DNA of 64,000 nt, taken from Flavivirga jejuensis. Its GTDB lineage: Bacteria; Bacteroidota; Bacteroidia; Flavobacteriales; Flavobacteriaceae. A program made the position numbers and the translations under genes. Where the stretch lies: positions 299,794 to 363,793 of the forward strand of contig NZ_JAUOEL010000007.1 in the NCBI RefSeq assembly GCF_030540765.1, read 5' to 3'. The notes beneath the pieces were generated by a model that worked only from the letters and a program-made list of their open reading frames with translations, did no database searches and had not been told where the DNA came from. Shown one piece after another: positions 25,888-37,099 of this stretch (position 1 is the first letter of the stretch; every line of letters starts with the position of its first letter).

Positions 25888-26896
25888 TCCGTAGCCACAT
25901 ATTTGACATAATTTCATTAAAATTATCAAATTTAGGTTCAAAAGGCTTGATGTTTAATCGATTTTTATCTTTGTAAAGTGTTAAACTAAAAACGGATGAA
26001 TTTGGATTGTTTTCATCTAAAATCGGATACCGCAAATCATTGTACTGATAATCAGTATCATTAATTTTATAAACACTGTAATAATAATTGCTAAACCACG
26101 CTAAGTTCTCAATATCATTAAATTCAGAAGGCTTTAAATCGCGTTGTTTTGGTAATTCTTTAAAATTCAAAAACCTGTTTTTTGTATCTAATAAAGAATA
26201 GTTAGCTACAAAATAAAGAGAGTCCGTTTCAATAATACCATACCATAATACATTATTAAATATAGCTGGTTGCGTACTATAACGTTCAAAATTAATATTA
26301 TTCTCTGTCATAGATTTTCTAAATATAGAATCTATATAAAATTTGTTTCCTATAGTTAGTAACATATAAACAGAACTTATCCCTAAACCCAATTTAAGCC
26401 AAAGCTTTCGTCTATTCGATTTTCTATTAAAAAACATTAAGACAATCACACAAATAAGGAATGGCAGCGTATAAATAGGATCAACCACTGCTATATTATT
26501 AAAAGCAACACGATAATTACTAAAAGGTTTGAATAATTGTGTGCCATATGGCGTAAAACAATCTAAAATAGGATGTGTAAATAAGGACCAAAAGAATAAC
26601 CAAATCCAATCCTTTTTAGTGGTAGTCCCCAACCGATTGCCCGAATTATATAATTTATAAACGCCCCATCCAAGAAGTATCGCGGCAAGCACCGAAAACA
26701 AAATAGAATGCATAAAGCCCCTATGAAACAACATGGCATCAATTTCATTATTATATAATAAACTACCCATGTAAACATCCAGATCTGGAATAGTCCCACC
26801 AATAGCACCAAACAACAACGCTTTATTGCCTATTTTTTTTCCTAAAACTGCTTCACCACAAGCAGCCCCTAAAACAATTTGAGTTAATGAATCCAT
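25874..26896 (-). CDS. YdjM-like membrane-bound metal-dependent hydrolase
   Basis: A 340-residue membrane protein whose N-terminal half is the DUF457/YdjM domain: MDSLTQIVLGAACGEAVLG, GAIGGTIPDLDVYMG, FHRGFMHSILFSVLAAILLGWG (metal-binding H-x-x-x-H) and FWSLFTHPILDCFTPYGTQLF. Residues 200-340 form a soluble domain without recognised motifs. The family is predicted to be a phospholipase-like hydrolase, but no function is proved. A MITE lies 52 bp upstream of its start. Confidence 0.85.
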   Translation of the reverse strand: MDSLTQIVLGAACGEAVLGKKIGNKALLFGAIGGTIPDLDVYMGSLLYNNEIDAMLFHRGFMHSILFSVLAAILLGWGVYKLYNSGNRLGTTTKKDWIWLFFWSLFTHPILDCFTPYGTQLFKPFSNYRVAFNNIAVVDPIYTLPFLICVIVLMFFNRKSNRRKLWLKLGLGISSVYMLLTIGNKFYIDSIFRKSMTENNINFERYSTQPAIFNNVLWYGIIETDSLYFVANYSLLDTKNRFLNFKELPKQRDLKPSEFNDIENLAWFSNYYYSVYKINDTDYQYNDLRYPILDENNPNSSVFSLTLYKDKNRLNIKPFEPKFDNFNEIMSNMWLRIKGI

Positions 26897-26948
26897 ATAA
26901 ACCCAACAAATATAACAAGAAAAAGAGTAGCGTATTACGTCGTATTTA

Positions 26949-27115
26949 CTTAGAAACTGTTTAAGTTTTCTTTTTGGAATTAGTTTGGGTGGATTAAATT
27001 CTCAGTCAAGGCAAAATAAATGCGAATAGCATCGCTATTTAAAGAAATTTTGCTGCAGAATGAGGGCTTAAGACGACAAAATAAACTAAAGGATAAAATT
27101 TAAACAGTTTCTTAG
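26949..27115. mobile_element. MITE family B, copy 2
   Basis: A 167-bp element nearly identical in layout to 1455-1619. Ends are CTTAGAAACTGTTTAAGTTT and, reverse complemented, CTAAGAAACTGTTTAAATTT, an 18/20 inverted repeat. TA precedes the left end and follows the right end, as expected of a TA target duplication. There is no coding frame. Confidence 0.8.
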
Positions 27116-27133
27116 TAATGATTTAAAAAATTA

Positions 27134-27508
27134 CTACATGGAAGAAATCGATCTATAGTAATTTAATTTATTAGATATTTTTTTTCTACTTTTTATTAAA
27201 TTACTTCTCAAATCTTTTACATCAGACAAAAACTCTAATTCACCTTTAAATTGGCAATTACTTTCTAACCTATTAATATAATCTAAAACCGTTAAATTCC
27301 AATTCAATTTTCCTTTAGACGCTTCTATTTTTTCATTTAAATCAACTGGTTTCTCGATAATAAAATCAAAAACTTCAATTTTTGAAACCAATTCCATATC
27401 TATACCTCTTTTCTTTTTTAACTTTAAAAAGAATATTATAAATAGAATTAGTATTATTATTGTAATGATTAATAATTTCATTGTAACTTTATTATTAACA
27501 ATATTCAC
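27134..27508 (-). CDS. Small single-helix membrane protein, unknown
   Basis: A 124-residue protein with an N-terminal helix (LLIITIIILILFIIFFLKL) followed by a basic cluster and a short cytoplasmic domain with charged helices (LVSKIEVFDFIIEKPVDLNEKIEASKG, SNLIKSRKKISNKLNYYRSI). The start may be the second methionine, ten codons in. No family is recognised. It stands alone between a MITE and the divergent antiporter gene. Confidence 0.55.
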   Translation of the reverse strand: MNIVNNKVTMKLLIITIIILILFIIFFLKLKKKRGIDMELVSKIEVFDFIIEKPVDLNEKIEASKGKLNWNLTVLDYINRLESNCQFKGELEFLSDVKDLRSNLIKSRKKISNKLNYYRSISSM

Positions 27509-27600
27509 ACGCGTAGTACTTTTGACGCTAAAAAGTAGTAAAAGTCACATTGTTTTATAAATTGCAAAAAATATAGCATTATAAGCCAAAAACACTATTT

Positions 27601-29064
27601 ATGGATTTAAAAGACGAAAACATCATAGAAAACAAAGAACTTAATATATGGGAAGCACTCATTCCTGTAATAGCTTTAGTTGGTATGTTAGCATATAATA
27701 TATATGTTTATGGTGATGACGCACTTAGTGGAAGTAATCAATTTGTGCTATTATTAGGAGCTGCAGTTGCTGCAATTGTTGGTTTTAAAAATAAGGTGTC
27801 TTATAAAAAAATGCTTGACGAAATTGCTGAAAATGTAAAATCTACAACAGGCGCCTTACTAATACTATTAATGGTGGGCTCTTTAGCTGGAACTTGGTTA
27901 ATTAGTGGCATTATACCAACCATGATCTATTATGGTCTGCAAATATTAAACCCAACCATATTTTTGGCAGCCTGTGTGGTTATTTGTTCTATAATTTCGA
28001 TAGCTACAGGAAGTTCTTGGACCACCTCTGCTACTGTTGGTATTGCCCTTGTTGGTATTGGCGAAACACTAGGAATCTCTGTTGGAATGACTGCTGGAGC
28101 TGTTTTATCTGGTGCTTATTTTGGAGATAAAATGTCACCCCTTAGCGATACAACCAACCTAGCACCTGCAATGGCTGGCAGTGAATTATTTAGTCATATT
28201 AAATACATGACTTTAACAACCGTACCTACTATAGTAATTACACTTATCATTTTTATAATAATAGGATTAAATATAGATACAACAGGTACGCCACAAATAG
28301 ATGATAAACTATCTGCGATTGATGGTGCGTTTAATATCAGTCCTTGGTTATTTATTGTGCCAATTTTGGTTATTATTATGATCGTAAAGAAAACACCACC
28401 TTTAATTGCCTTACTAACTGGCGCTATACTTGGAGGTGTTACTGCTTTAATAGCACAACCAGATATTATAGTAAAAATTGCAGGAGCAGAAACGTTAACA
28501 TTTCAATCTGCCTACCAAGGTGTTATGAATGCCTTAACCGTAGACACTGCTGTCGAAACTTCAAGCCCAGAACTAAACGATTTGTTTACATCTGGAGGCA
28601 TGAAAGGCATGCTAGGAACCATATGGTTAATTGTTTGCGCCATGGTTTTTGGAGGCGTTATGGATGCCATTGGCGCATTATCTAGAATTACCAAATCTTT
28701 ATTAAACTTAGCAACCACTACATTTGGTTTATTTGCTAGTACTGTGGCTAGCTGTTTAGCTTTAAACCTAACAGCATCCGATCAGTACCTAGCTTTAGTT
28801 ATACCGGGAAAAATGTTTAAACAAGCCTATGAGGATAAAGGTCTTGCACCTGAGAATTTAAGTAGAACATTAGAAGATTCTGGAACAGTAACGTCCGTTT
28901 TAATTCCTTGGAACACTTGTGGCGCTTATCATTCGAAAGTGCTATTTGGTTATGCTGGAGCTACAGCGTACATTCCATACGTATTCTTTAGCATTCTTAG
29001 TCCATTTATGACATTATTATTCGCTGCTTTTTCAATAAAAATAAAGCAATTAACCTCTAAATAA
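27601..29064 (+). CDS. nhaC: Na+/H+ antiporter, NhaC family
   Basis: A 487-residue inner-membrane antiporter with about eleven helices. Family segments are EALIPVIALVGMLAYNIYVY, TGALLILLMVGSLAGTWLISGIIPTMIYYG, ATGSSWTTSATVGIALVGIG, GAVLSGAYFGDKMSPLSDTTN (conserved ion-path residues) and SDQYLALVIPGKMF with SGTVTSVLIPWNTCG near the C-terminus. It likely exports Na+, and fits a marine lifestyle. The gene is single, 148 bp ahead of the peroxiredoxin operon. Confidence 0.93.
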   Translation: MDLKDENIIENKELNIWEALIPVIALVGMLAYNIYVYGDDALSGSNQFVLLLGAAVAAIVGFKNKVSYKKMLDEIAENVKSTTGALLILLMVGSLAGTWLISGIIPTMIYYGLQILNPTIFLAACVVICSIISIATGSSWTTSATVGIALVGIGETLGISVGMTAGAVLSGAYFGDKMSPLSDTTNLAPAMAGSELFSHIKYMTLTTVPTIVITLIIFIIIGLNIDTTGTPQIDDKLSAIDGAFNISPWLFIVPILVIIMIVKKTPPLIALLTGAILGGVTALIAQPDIIVKIAGAETLTFQSAYQGVMNALTVDTAVETSSPELNDLFTSGGMKGMLGTIWLIVCAMVFGGVMDAIGALSRITKSLLNLATTTFGLFASTVASCLALNLTASDQYLALVIPGKMFKQAYEDKGLAPENLSRTLEDSGTVTSVLIPWNTCGAYHSKVLFGYAGATAYIPYVFFSILSPFMTLLFAAFSIKIKQLTSK

Positions 29065-29212
29065 ATCATAACTATTCTAATTGCTATTTTAAATAAATTA
29101 AATCTATCATATAATAAAGATTTAAGATTTTATTAATGATTTATTTTTTCAAGTTATAATGTATTTTTACACTTGGAAAAAATGAATTATTAATTATAAA
29201 ATTTAAACAAAA

Positions 29213-29857
29213 ATGGCTTTAGTAGGAAAACAATTTCCAAATTTAAATGTTGACGCAATGAACGAAATGGGAGACACTTTCAAATTAAACGTTCTTGAAG
29301 AAGCAAAAAACAACAAGAAAAAAGTAGTATTATTTTGGTATCCAAAAGATTTCACATTTGTGTGTCCAACAGAATTACATGCCTTTCAAGCAGCTTTACC
29401 AGAATTTGAAAAGCGTAACACGATTGTAATTGGAGCTTCTTGTGATACACCAGAAGTTCATTTTGCTTGGTTAAGCGCTGCTAAAGATAATGGTGGTATA
29501 GAAGGTGTTACCTACCCTATTCTTGCAGACAGTAATAGAAACCTATCAAGCATCTTAGGTATTTTAGATATTACTAATGAAGTTTATGATGATGAAACTG
29601 GAACTGTTCAAGTTGAAGGTGACAATGTAACTTATAGAGCTACTTATATTATTGATGAAGATGGTATCGTACAACACGAAAGCATAAATAACATGCCTCT
29701 TGGTAGAAATGTACAAGAATATATTCGTCTTGTTGATGCATTAACTCACGTTCAAGAAAACGGAGAGGTTTGTCCAGCTAACTGGGAAGAAGGTAAAGAA
29801 GCTATGCAACCTAATGCTAAAGGTACAGCTGAATATTTAGCGGCACATATAAATTAG
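29213..29857 (+). CDS. 2-Cys peroxiredoxin (AhpC/Prx1 type)
   Basis: A 214-residue cytosolic peroxidase. The peroxidatic cysteine is C51 in FTFVCPTELHAFQ and the resolving cysteine is C187 in GEVCPANWEEG, so it is a typical 2-Cys enzyme. The GG(I/L)G-like loop region reads KDNGGIEGVTYPIL. It leads an apparent operon with a thioredoxin (6 bp downstream), which may be its reductant, and a small acidic protein. Neighbouring katG and tpx make this a peroxide-defence block. Confidence 0.94.
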   Translation: MALVGKQFPNLNVDAMNEMGDTFKLNVLEEAKNNKKKVVLFWYPKDFTFVCPTELHAFQAALPEFEKRNTIVIGASCDTPEVHFAWLSAAKDNGGIEGVTYPILADSNRNLSSILGILDITNEVYDDETGTVQVEGDNVTYRATYIIDEDGIVQHESINNMPLGRNVQEYIRLVDALTHVQENGEVCPANWEEGKEAMQPNAKGTAEYLAAHIN

Positions 29858-29863
29858 TAAATC

Positions 29864-30178
29864 ATGGTACAAGAATTAGTTGAAGATACTTTAAAAGATA
29901 TTGTAGCAAACAATGATACTGTTGTTGTTCAATACTCTGCTACTTGGTGTGGTAATTGCCGCATTATGAAGCCTAAAGTTAAGAAGTTAGCTTCCGAATT
30001 CGAAGCGATTACTTTTGTTATCGCTGATGCAGAAAAATTTCCTGAATCTAGAAAATTAGCAACCGTTGATAATTTACCAACATTTGCTACATTTAAAAAT
30101 GGCGTTTTTGTGAACCAGGTACAAACGAACAAATTTGATGTACTAAAAACACTTGTAGATGAAGTTACCAGTAATTAA
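29864..30178 (+). CDS. Thioredoxin-fold protein
   Basis: A 104-residue thioredoxin-like protein with active site SATWCGNCRIMKPKVKKLA (C29 and C32; WCGNC instead of the classical WCGPC). The cis-proline is in DNLPTFATFKNG. Position directly after the 2-Cys peroxiredoxin suggests that it recycles that enzyme (inference). Its end overlaps the next gene by 20 bp. Confidence 0.9.
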   Translation: MVQELVEDTLKDIVANNDTVVVQYSATWCGNCRIMKPKVKKLASEFEAITFVIADAEKFPESRKLATVDNLPTFATFKNGVFVNQVQTNKFDVLKTLVDEVTSN

Positions 30179-30416
30179 ACATCTTACACAATTTATTGAA
30201 GATAACGACGAAGATTTTGTTATAGAGACCATAGAAACACTCGAATCAATCACCGAGGTCTCCTCTTTAAAAGATGAAGAATTAGATGTTATTGGAGAAC
30301 TTATCTCTAATATGTATGGTGCTATCGAGGTGAATAAAATGATAAAAGAAGGTGTCCCTAAAAAAGAGGCTGTCAATGGCTTTATGCAACGCGTTTTAGG
30401 GTCTATAGATAAATAA
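30159..30416 (+). CDS. Small acidic protein, DUF6952-like
   Basis: An 85-residue acidic helical protein (IEDNDEDFVIETIETLESI, KDEELDVIGELISNMYGAIEVNKMIKEG). No cysteines and no signal are present. From memory, proteins of this type (DUF6952) sit next to peroxiredoxin-thioredoxin pairs in Flavobacteria. Its start overlaps the thioredoxin end, and a strong terminator follows, so it closes a three-gene operon. The function is unknown. Confidence 0.8.
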   Translation: MKLPVIKHLTQFIEDNDEDFVIETIETLESITEVSSLKDEELDVIGELISNMYGAIEVNKMIKEGVPKKEAVNGFMQRVLGSIDK

Positions 30417-30435
30417 AATACCTTTAATAAAAGTA

Positions 30436-30463
30436 AAAACCACTTCAATTGAAGTGGTTTTTT
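30436..30463 (+). terminator. Terminator of the peroxiredoxin operon
   Basis: A nearly perfect stem AAAACCACTTCA / TGAAGTGGTTTT around ATTG-like centre, followed by TTTTTG TTTTTA, 19 bp after the last stop codon. Confidence 0.88.
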
Positions 30464-30516
30464 GTTTTTATAATTATCATTTCATTAGGAGCAATATTTC
30501 CCAATAAAAACTTAAA

Positions 30517-32802
<2,286 letters not shown>

Positions 32803-32943
32803 TTATATAAATATCAATAAAATTTATTAAAAACAAAATAACCATAACATTAACTAATAGTTTCTTATTTTTAAAAAATCATAATATCTGTCCAACATAG
32901 TATTAATAATTACTATTTTTATCAAAATTTAAAAAATAAAATA

Positions 32944-33441
32944 ATGGCTATAGTTACATTAAAAGGAAACGCAATTGAAACATCGGGTGAATTACCAAAA
33001 GTTGGAACAAAAGCACCCGATTTTGAATTAACGGCAAACGATTTATCTTCAAAAAAACTAAGTGACTTTATAGGTAGTAAAGTTGTTTTAAATATATTCC
33101 CAAGTGTAGATACTGGTACTTGTGCAAAATCTGTTAGACAATTTAATAAAGAAGTAAGCGCCTTAGAAAATACAAAAGTATTATGTATTTCTCACGATTT
33201 ACCATTTGCAAATGCTCGTTTTTGTGGCGCTGAAGGTTTAGATAATGTGATCAGCCTATCAGATTATAAAAATGGGAGTTTTGGAAAAGATTACGGATTA
33301 AACTTTATTACTGGACCTCTTGAAGCTTTACATTCCCGTTGTATCATTGTGTTAGATGAAAATGGTACTGTGAAATATACAGAACAAGTTGCAGAAACCG
33401 TAGATGAGCCAAATTATAAGGCAGCTATTGACGCTTTATAG
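32944..33441 (+). CDS. tpx: Thiol peroxidase
   Basis: A 165-residue atypical 2-Cys peroxiredoxin. The peroxidatic cysteine is C60 in FPSVDTGTCAKSVRQF and the resolving cysteine C94 in PFANARFCGAEGLDNV, the Tpx signature pair. The N-terminus starts MAIVTLKGNAIETSGELP as in the family. It is divergent from katG across a 222-bp AT-rich gap, which probably contains the control region for both, and is 25 bp upstream of dgkA. Confidence 0.96.
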   Translation: MAIVTLKGNAIETSGELPKVGTKAPDFELTANDLSSKKLSDFIGSKVVLNIFPSVDTGTCAKSVRQFNKEVSALENTKVLCISHDLPFANARFCGAEGLDNVISLSDYKNGSFGKDYGLNFITGPLEALHSRCIIVLDENGTVKYTEQVAETVDEPNYKAAIDAL

Positions 33442-33466
33442 CATATTAAACTTTCACGCTTAATAC

Positions 33467-33835
33467 ATGACAAAAAAAGATTCCTTTATAGTGAATCGAT
33501 TAAAAAGTATTGGTTATGCTTTTAAAGGTGCTTTATTACTTTTAAGAACAGAAGCTAGTATTAAAATTCAATTTGTAATTGCTTTAACACTTACATTTTC
33601 TGGATTTTATTATGAAATTTCACAAACAGAATGGGTTATTCAACTCCTTTGTATTGGTATGGTGATGAGTATTGAGGGGGTAAATACTGCTATAGAGGCT
33701 ATAGCCGATTTTATTCATCCAGAACATCATAACAAAATAGGTTTAATAAAGGATATAGCTGCTGGAGCCGTTTTTATCGCTTCTATTTTTGCTATTATAA
33801 TTGGTTTTATTATTTACATTCCAAAGATTTTTTAA
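33467..33835 (+). CDS. dgkA: Diacylglycerol/undecaprenol kinase family protein
   Basis: A 122-residue three-helix inner-membrane lipid kinase. Motifs are IGYAFKGALLLLRTEASIKIQ, EGVNTAIEAIADFIHPEHHNKIGLIKDIAAGAVF (the DagK signature) and a terminal helix. In organisms of this group the substrate could be undecaprenol rather than diacylglycerol. It lies between tpx and ftsK in the same direction. Confidence 0.92.
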   Translation: MTKKDSFIVNRLKSIGYAFKGALLLLRTEASIKIQFVIALTLTFSGFYYEISQTEWVIQLLCIGMVMSIEGVNTAIEAIADFIHPEHHNKIGLIKDIAAGAVFIASIFAIIIGFIIYIPKIF

Positions 33836-33927
33836 ATACTATTACCCTTAGGATAAACGTTAGTAATTTGTATTTTTGTTAAAACTGAACTTATTTTAGA
33901 CCATAATTTTGAAACGATACCCTATTA

Positions 33928-36309
33928 ATGGCGAAAAGAAAGACTAAGACTAAAAAACCACCAAGACAAAAAATTAAAAGACCTAGTTTTAAACTATCAA
34001 GTCAGCAAAAGCTGGTTTTTGGTAGCTTACTCATTATATGTGGTATTTGGTTATGTATTGCTTTTGTTTCTTACTATTTCACTGGAAAAGCAGATCAAAG
34101 TATCATAAATACATTTCCTTCCAGAACATCAAATACTCAAAATTGGGTAAGTCAATTTGGTGCTTGGTTTGGTGAGTTTTTTATTCAACGGGGTTTTGGT
34201 ATTGCTTCATTTATATATTCTGGACTCATCTTCTTATCTGGTGTATATGTTTTAATGAGTCTTAATAAGGCAAAATTAAGAAAACACTGGTTTTGGGGAA
34301 TTTTAATAACTATTTGGTTATCTGTTCTTTTTGGGTTCTTTAGAAGTAAAACCGATATCCTTGGTGGTACCATCGGTTTTGAAATTAACGCATTCTTACA
34401 AGATTATATTGGAAAAATAGGGGTCTCTCTCCTACTTTTATTAGGCTTAATAACTTATTTAGCAATTCGTTTCAGAGTCACTTTCGAAAGTATAACGTCC
34501 ATTTTTAAGTCTGCAAAAAAAGATCTTGAAAATGAAATTTCAGATTTAAAAGATGATTTGATTATTCCTTTAGATAATAATTTATCTGAAGAAGCTGATG
34601 CTATTAAATCTGCTTACGAAATCCCTTTACAAAATGACGAACCTACAAAAAAGGAAGCAAAACCTGTTAAAGATATAGCCCCACTTGAAGTTAAAGTGGC
34701 ACAAGAAGAAGAGGAAGAAGAAGCCTTAGAAATGAAAGTTGAAAAAGTTGAAGAAGAACTTTCTGAAACAAATAATTTGGCTAATAAATTGGTTGAAGAT
34801 TTTGGTGAATTTGATCCTACGCTTGAATTAGCAAAATATCAATTCCCTCCTTTAGATCTTCTAAAAAAATATGATTCTGAGGGTATTACCATTAATCAAG
34901 AAGAATTAGAAGAAAATAAAAATAAAATTGTTGAGACTTTAAACAACTATAAAATTGGTATTGCAAGTATTAAAGCGACTATTGGTCCAACAGTTACTTT
35001 ATATGAAATTGTTCCCGAAGCTGGCGTTCGTATTTCAAAAATTAAAAACTTAGAGGATGATATTGCTTTATCTTTATCTGCTCTTGGTATTCGTATTATC
35101 GCTCCTATTCCTGGAAAAGGAACTATTGGTATAGAAGTTCCCAATAAGAACTCAACTATTGTTTCTATGCGTTCTGTAATTGCATCTAAAAAGTTTCAAA
35201 CTTCAGAAATGCAACTCCCTATAGCTTTAGGAAAAACTATTAGCAACGAAACCTTTGTTGTCGATCTTGCCAAAATGCCACACTTGCTAATGGCTGGTGC
35301 TACAGGACAAGGTAAATCGGTAGGGTTGAACGCGGTTTTAACATCATTATTGTATAAAAAACATCCAGCAGAAGTTAAGTTTATTTTAGTCGATCCTAAA
35401 AAAGTAGAACTAACACTTTTCAATAAAATAGAACGTCATTACCTAGCTAAATTACCAGATAGTGAAGATGCTATTATAACAGACAATACAAAAGTTATCA
35501 ATACATTAAATTCTTTATGTATTGAAATGGATAATCGTTACGAGCTGTTAAAAAATGCGCTGTGTAGAAACATAGCAGAATACAATGTAAAGTTTAAAAA
35601 CCGAAAATTAAATCCTAATGATGGTCATCAGTTTTTACCATACATTGTTCTTGTCGTTGATGAGTTTGCAGATTTAATTATGACAGCTGGTAAAGAAGTA
35701 GAAACACCAATAGCACGTTTAGCACAGTTAGCCAGAGCGATTGGTATTCATTTAATTATAGCAACACAACGTCCGTCTGTAAATGTTATTACAGGTATAA
35801 TTAAAGCCAATTTCCCAGCCCGTATAGCATTTAGGGTTACTTCAAAAATTGATTCAAGAACTATTTTAGATACCTCGGGAGCCGATCAATTAATTGGTCG
35901 TGGTGATATGTTATTTACACAAGGTAATGATGTTATTCGTGTACAGTGTGCTTTTGTCGATACTCCAGAAGTTGAAAAAATAACCGATTACATAGGCTCT
36001 CAGAAAGCATATCCAGACGCTTATCTTTTACCAGAATACGTTGGTGAAGAAAGTGGCACAGGTCTTGATATAGACATATCAGACAGAGATAAACTATTTA
36101 AAGATGCTGCTATTGTTATTGTAACTGCGCAACAAGGTTCGGCCTCATTATTACAGCGAAAATTAAAATTAGGCTATAATAGAGCAGGAAGATTGATTGA
36201 TCAATTAGAGGCAGCAGGCATAGTAGGACCTTTTGAAGGCAGCAAAGCAAGGCAAGTTTTAATTACCGACCTTATAGCTTTAGATCAACATTTAGAAAAC
36301 GAAATATAA
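33928..36309 (+). CDS. ftsK: DNA translocase FtsK/SpoIIIE
   Basis: A 793-residue septal DNA pump. A basic N-terminus is followed by four membrane helices (residues 30-180), an acidic linker (EEEEEEALEMKVEKVEEELS near 265), and the RecA-like motor: Walker A GATGQGKSVGLN at about 457-468, Walker B VLVVDEFADLIM, and IATQRPSVNVITG. The winged-helix gamma domain follows (SASLLQRKLKLGYNRAGRLI). The linker is short compared with E. coli FtsK, as normal in this phylum. lolA begins 7 bp later, so they form an operon. Confidence 0.97.
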   Translation: MAKRKTKTKKPPRQKIKRPSFKLSSQQKLVFGSLLIICGIWLCIAFVSYYFTGKADQSIINTFPSRTSNTQNWVSQFGAWFGEFFIQRGFGIASFIYSGLIFLSGVYVLMSLNKAKLRKHWFWGILITIWLSVLFGFFRSKTDILGGTIGFEINAFLQDYIGKIGVSLLLLLGLITYLAIRFRVTFESITSIFKSAKKDLENEISDLKDDLIIPLDNNLSEEADAIKSAYEIPLQNDEPTKKEAKPVKDIAPLEVKVAQEEEEEEALEMKVEKVEEELSETNNLANKLVEDFGEFDPTLELAKYQFPPLDLLKKYDSEGITINQEELEENKNKIVETLNNYKIGIASIKATIGPTVTLYEIVPEAGVRISKIKNLEDDIALSLSALGIRIIAPIPGKGTIGIEVPNKNSTIVSMRSVIASKKFQTSEMQLPIALGKTISNETFVVDLAKMPHLLMAGATGQGKSVGLNAVLTSLLYKKHPAEVKFILVDPKKVELTLFNKIERHYLAKLPDSEDAIITDNTKVINTLNSLCIEMDNRYELLKNALCRNIAEYNVKFKNRKLNPNDGHQFLPYIVLVVDEFADLIMTAGKEVETPIARLAQLARAIGIHLIIATQRPSVNVITGIIKANFPARIAFRVTSKIDSRTILDTSGADQLIGRGDMLFTQGNDVIRVQCAFVDTPEVEKITDYIGSQKAYPDAYLLPEYVGEESGTGLDIDISDRDKLFKDAAIVIVTAQQGSASLLQRKLKLGYNRAGRLIDQLEAAGIVGPFEGSKARQVLITDLIALDQHLENEI

Positions 36310-36316
36310 TTTAAAT

Positions 36317-36958
36317 TTGAAAATGAAACACATTATAACATTCTTATTTATCGCTTTTACAATTAGTGGCTTATCACAAAACAAAGCCAAAACATTATTA
36401 AACGAAGTTTCTCAAAAAGTAAAAGGTTATGAAAATATTTCAATAGACTTTAAATATACCCTAGAAAACACATCAGAAAATATAAAACAAGAAACACGGG
36501 GAGATGTTATCATGAAAGGTGATAAATACAAGCTAAACATTCTTGGAATTGTTCGTATTTTTGATGGTAAAACGCTTTATAGCATAAGCCCTGAAGATGA
36601 AGAAGTAACTATTTCTTCAGAGAATGATAATGAGGAAGACACTATTACACCAAGTAAAATGTTATCTTTTTATGAAGATGGTTACATGTATGCGCTAGAT
36701 ATTGAACAAAATATAAAAGGCAGAAAAATACAGTACATCAAATTAACTCCTATTGATTCAAACTCCGAAATAAAATATATTTTACTAGGTATAGATGCTC
36801 AAACCAAACATATCTACAATTTAATACAACTTGGGAAAAACAGTACAAAAACTACATTAACTGTAAATTCTTTTAAAACAAATGAGCTTTTATCTAAAAC
36901 CTTATTTACCTTTGACCCTAATAAATATACCGATTATTATATCAATAAATTAGATTAG
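36317..36958 (+). CDS. lolA: LolA-like outer-membrane lipoprotein carrier
   Basis: A 213-residue periplasmic protein with signal peptide MKHIITFLFIAFTISGLSQ. The LolA fold is visible in KAKTLLNEVSQKVKGYENISIDFKYTLEN, GDVIMKGDKYKLNILGIVRIFDGKTLYSISPE and TPSKMLSFYEDGY. It carries lipoproteins from the inner to the outer membrane. Placement between ftsK and an LptF/LptG permease fits envelope assembly. Confidence 0.9.
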   Translation: MKMKHIITFLFIAFTISGLSQNKAKTLLNEVSQKVKGYENISIDFKYTLENTSENIKQETRGDVIMKGDKYKLNILGIVRIFDGKTLYSISPEDEEVTISSENDNEEDTITPSKMLSFYEDGYMYALDIEQNIKGRKIQYIKLTPIDSNSEIKYILLGIDAQTKHIYNLIQLGKNSTKTTLTVNSFKTNELLSKTLFTFDPNKYTDYYINKLD

Positions 36959-37099
36959 GTAAAGACTTGTGAAAAGGGCTATTAAAAAATATTTTCATTC
37001 TTTTTTTTAAAGTTTTTAATGTAAGAACGAAGTGATTATACACACGTTCTTAATTTTATAATTAGCTTGTTAAACAAATGACTAGTAAAATTTAACCGT

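Noticed and set aside
28344-28685. 113-codon frame inside nhaC
   Set aside because: Out-of-frame shadow, rich in C, R and W, while the nhaC frame is fully conserved.
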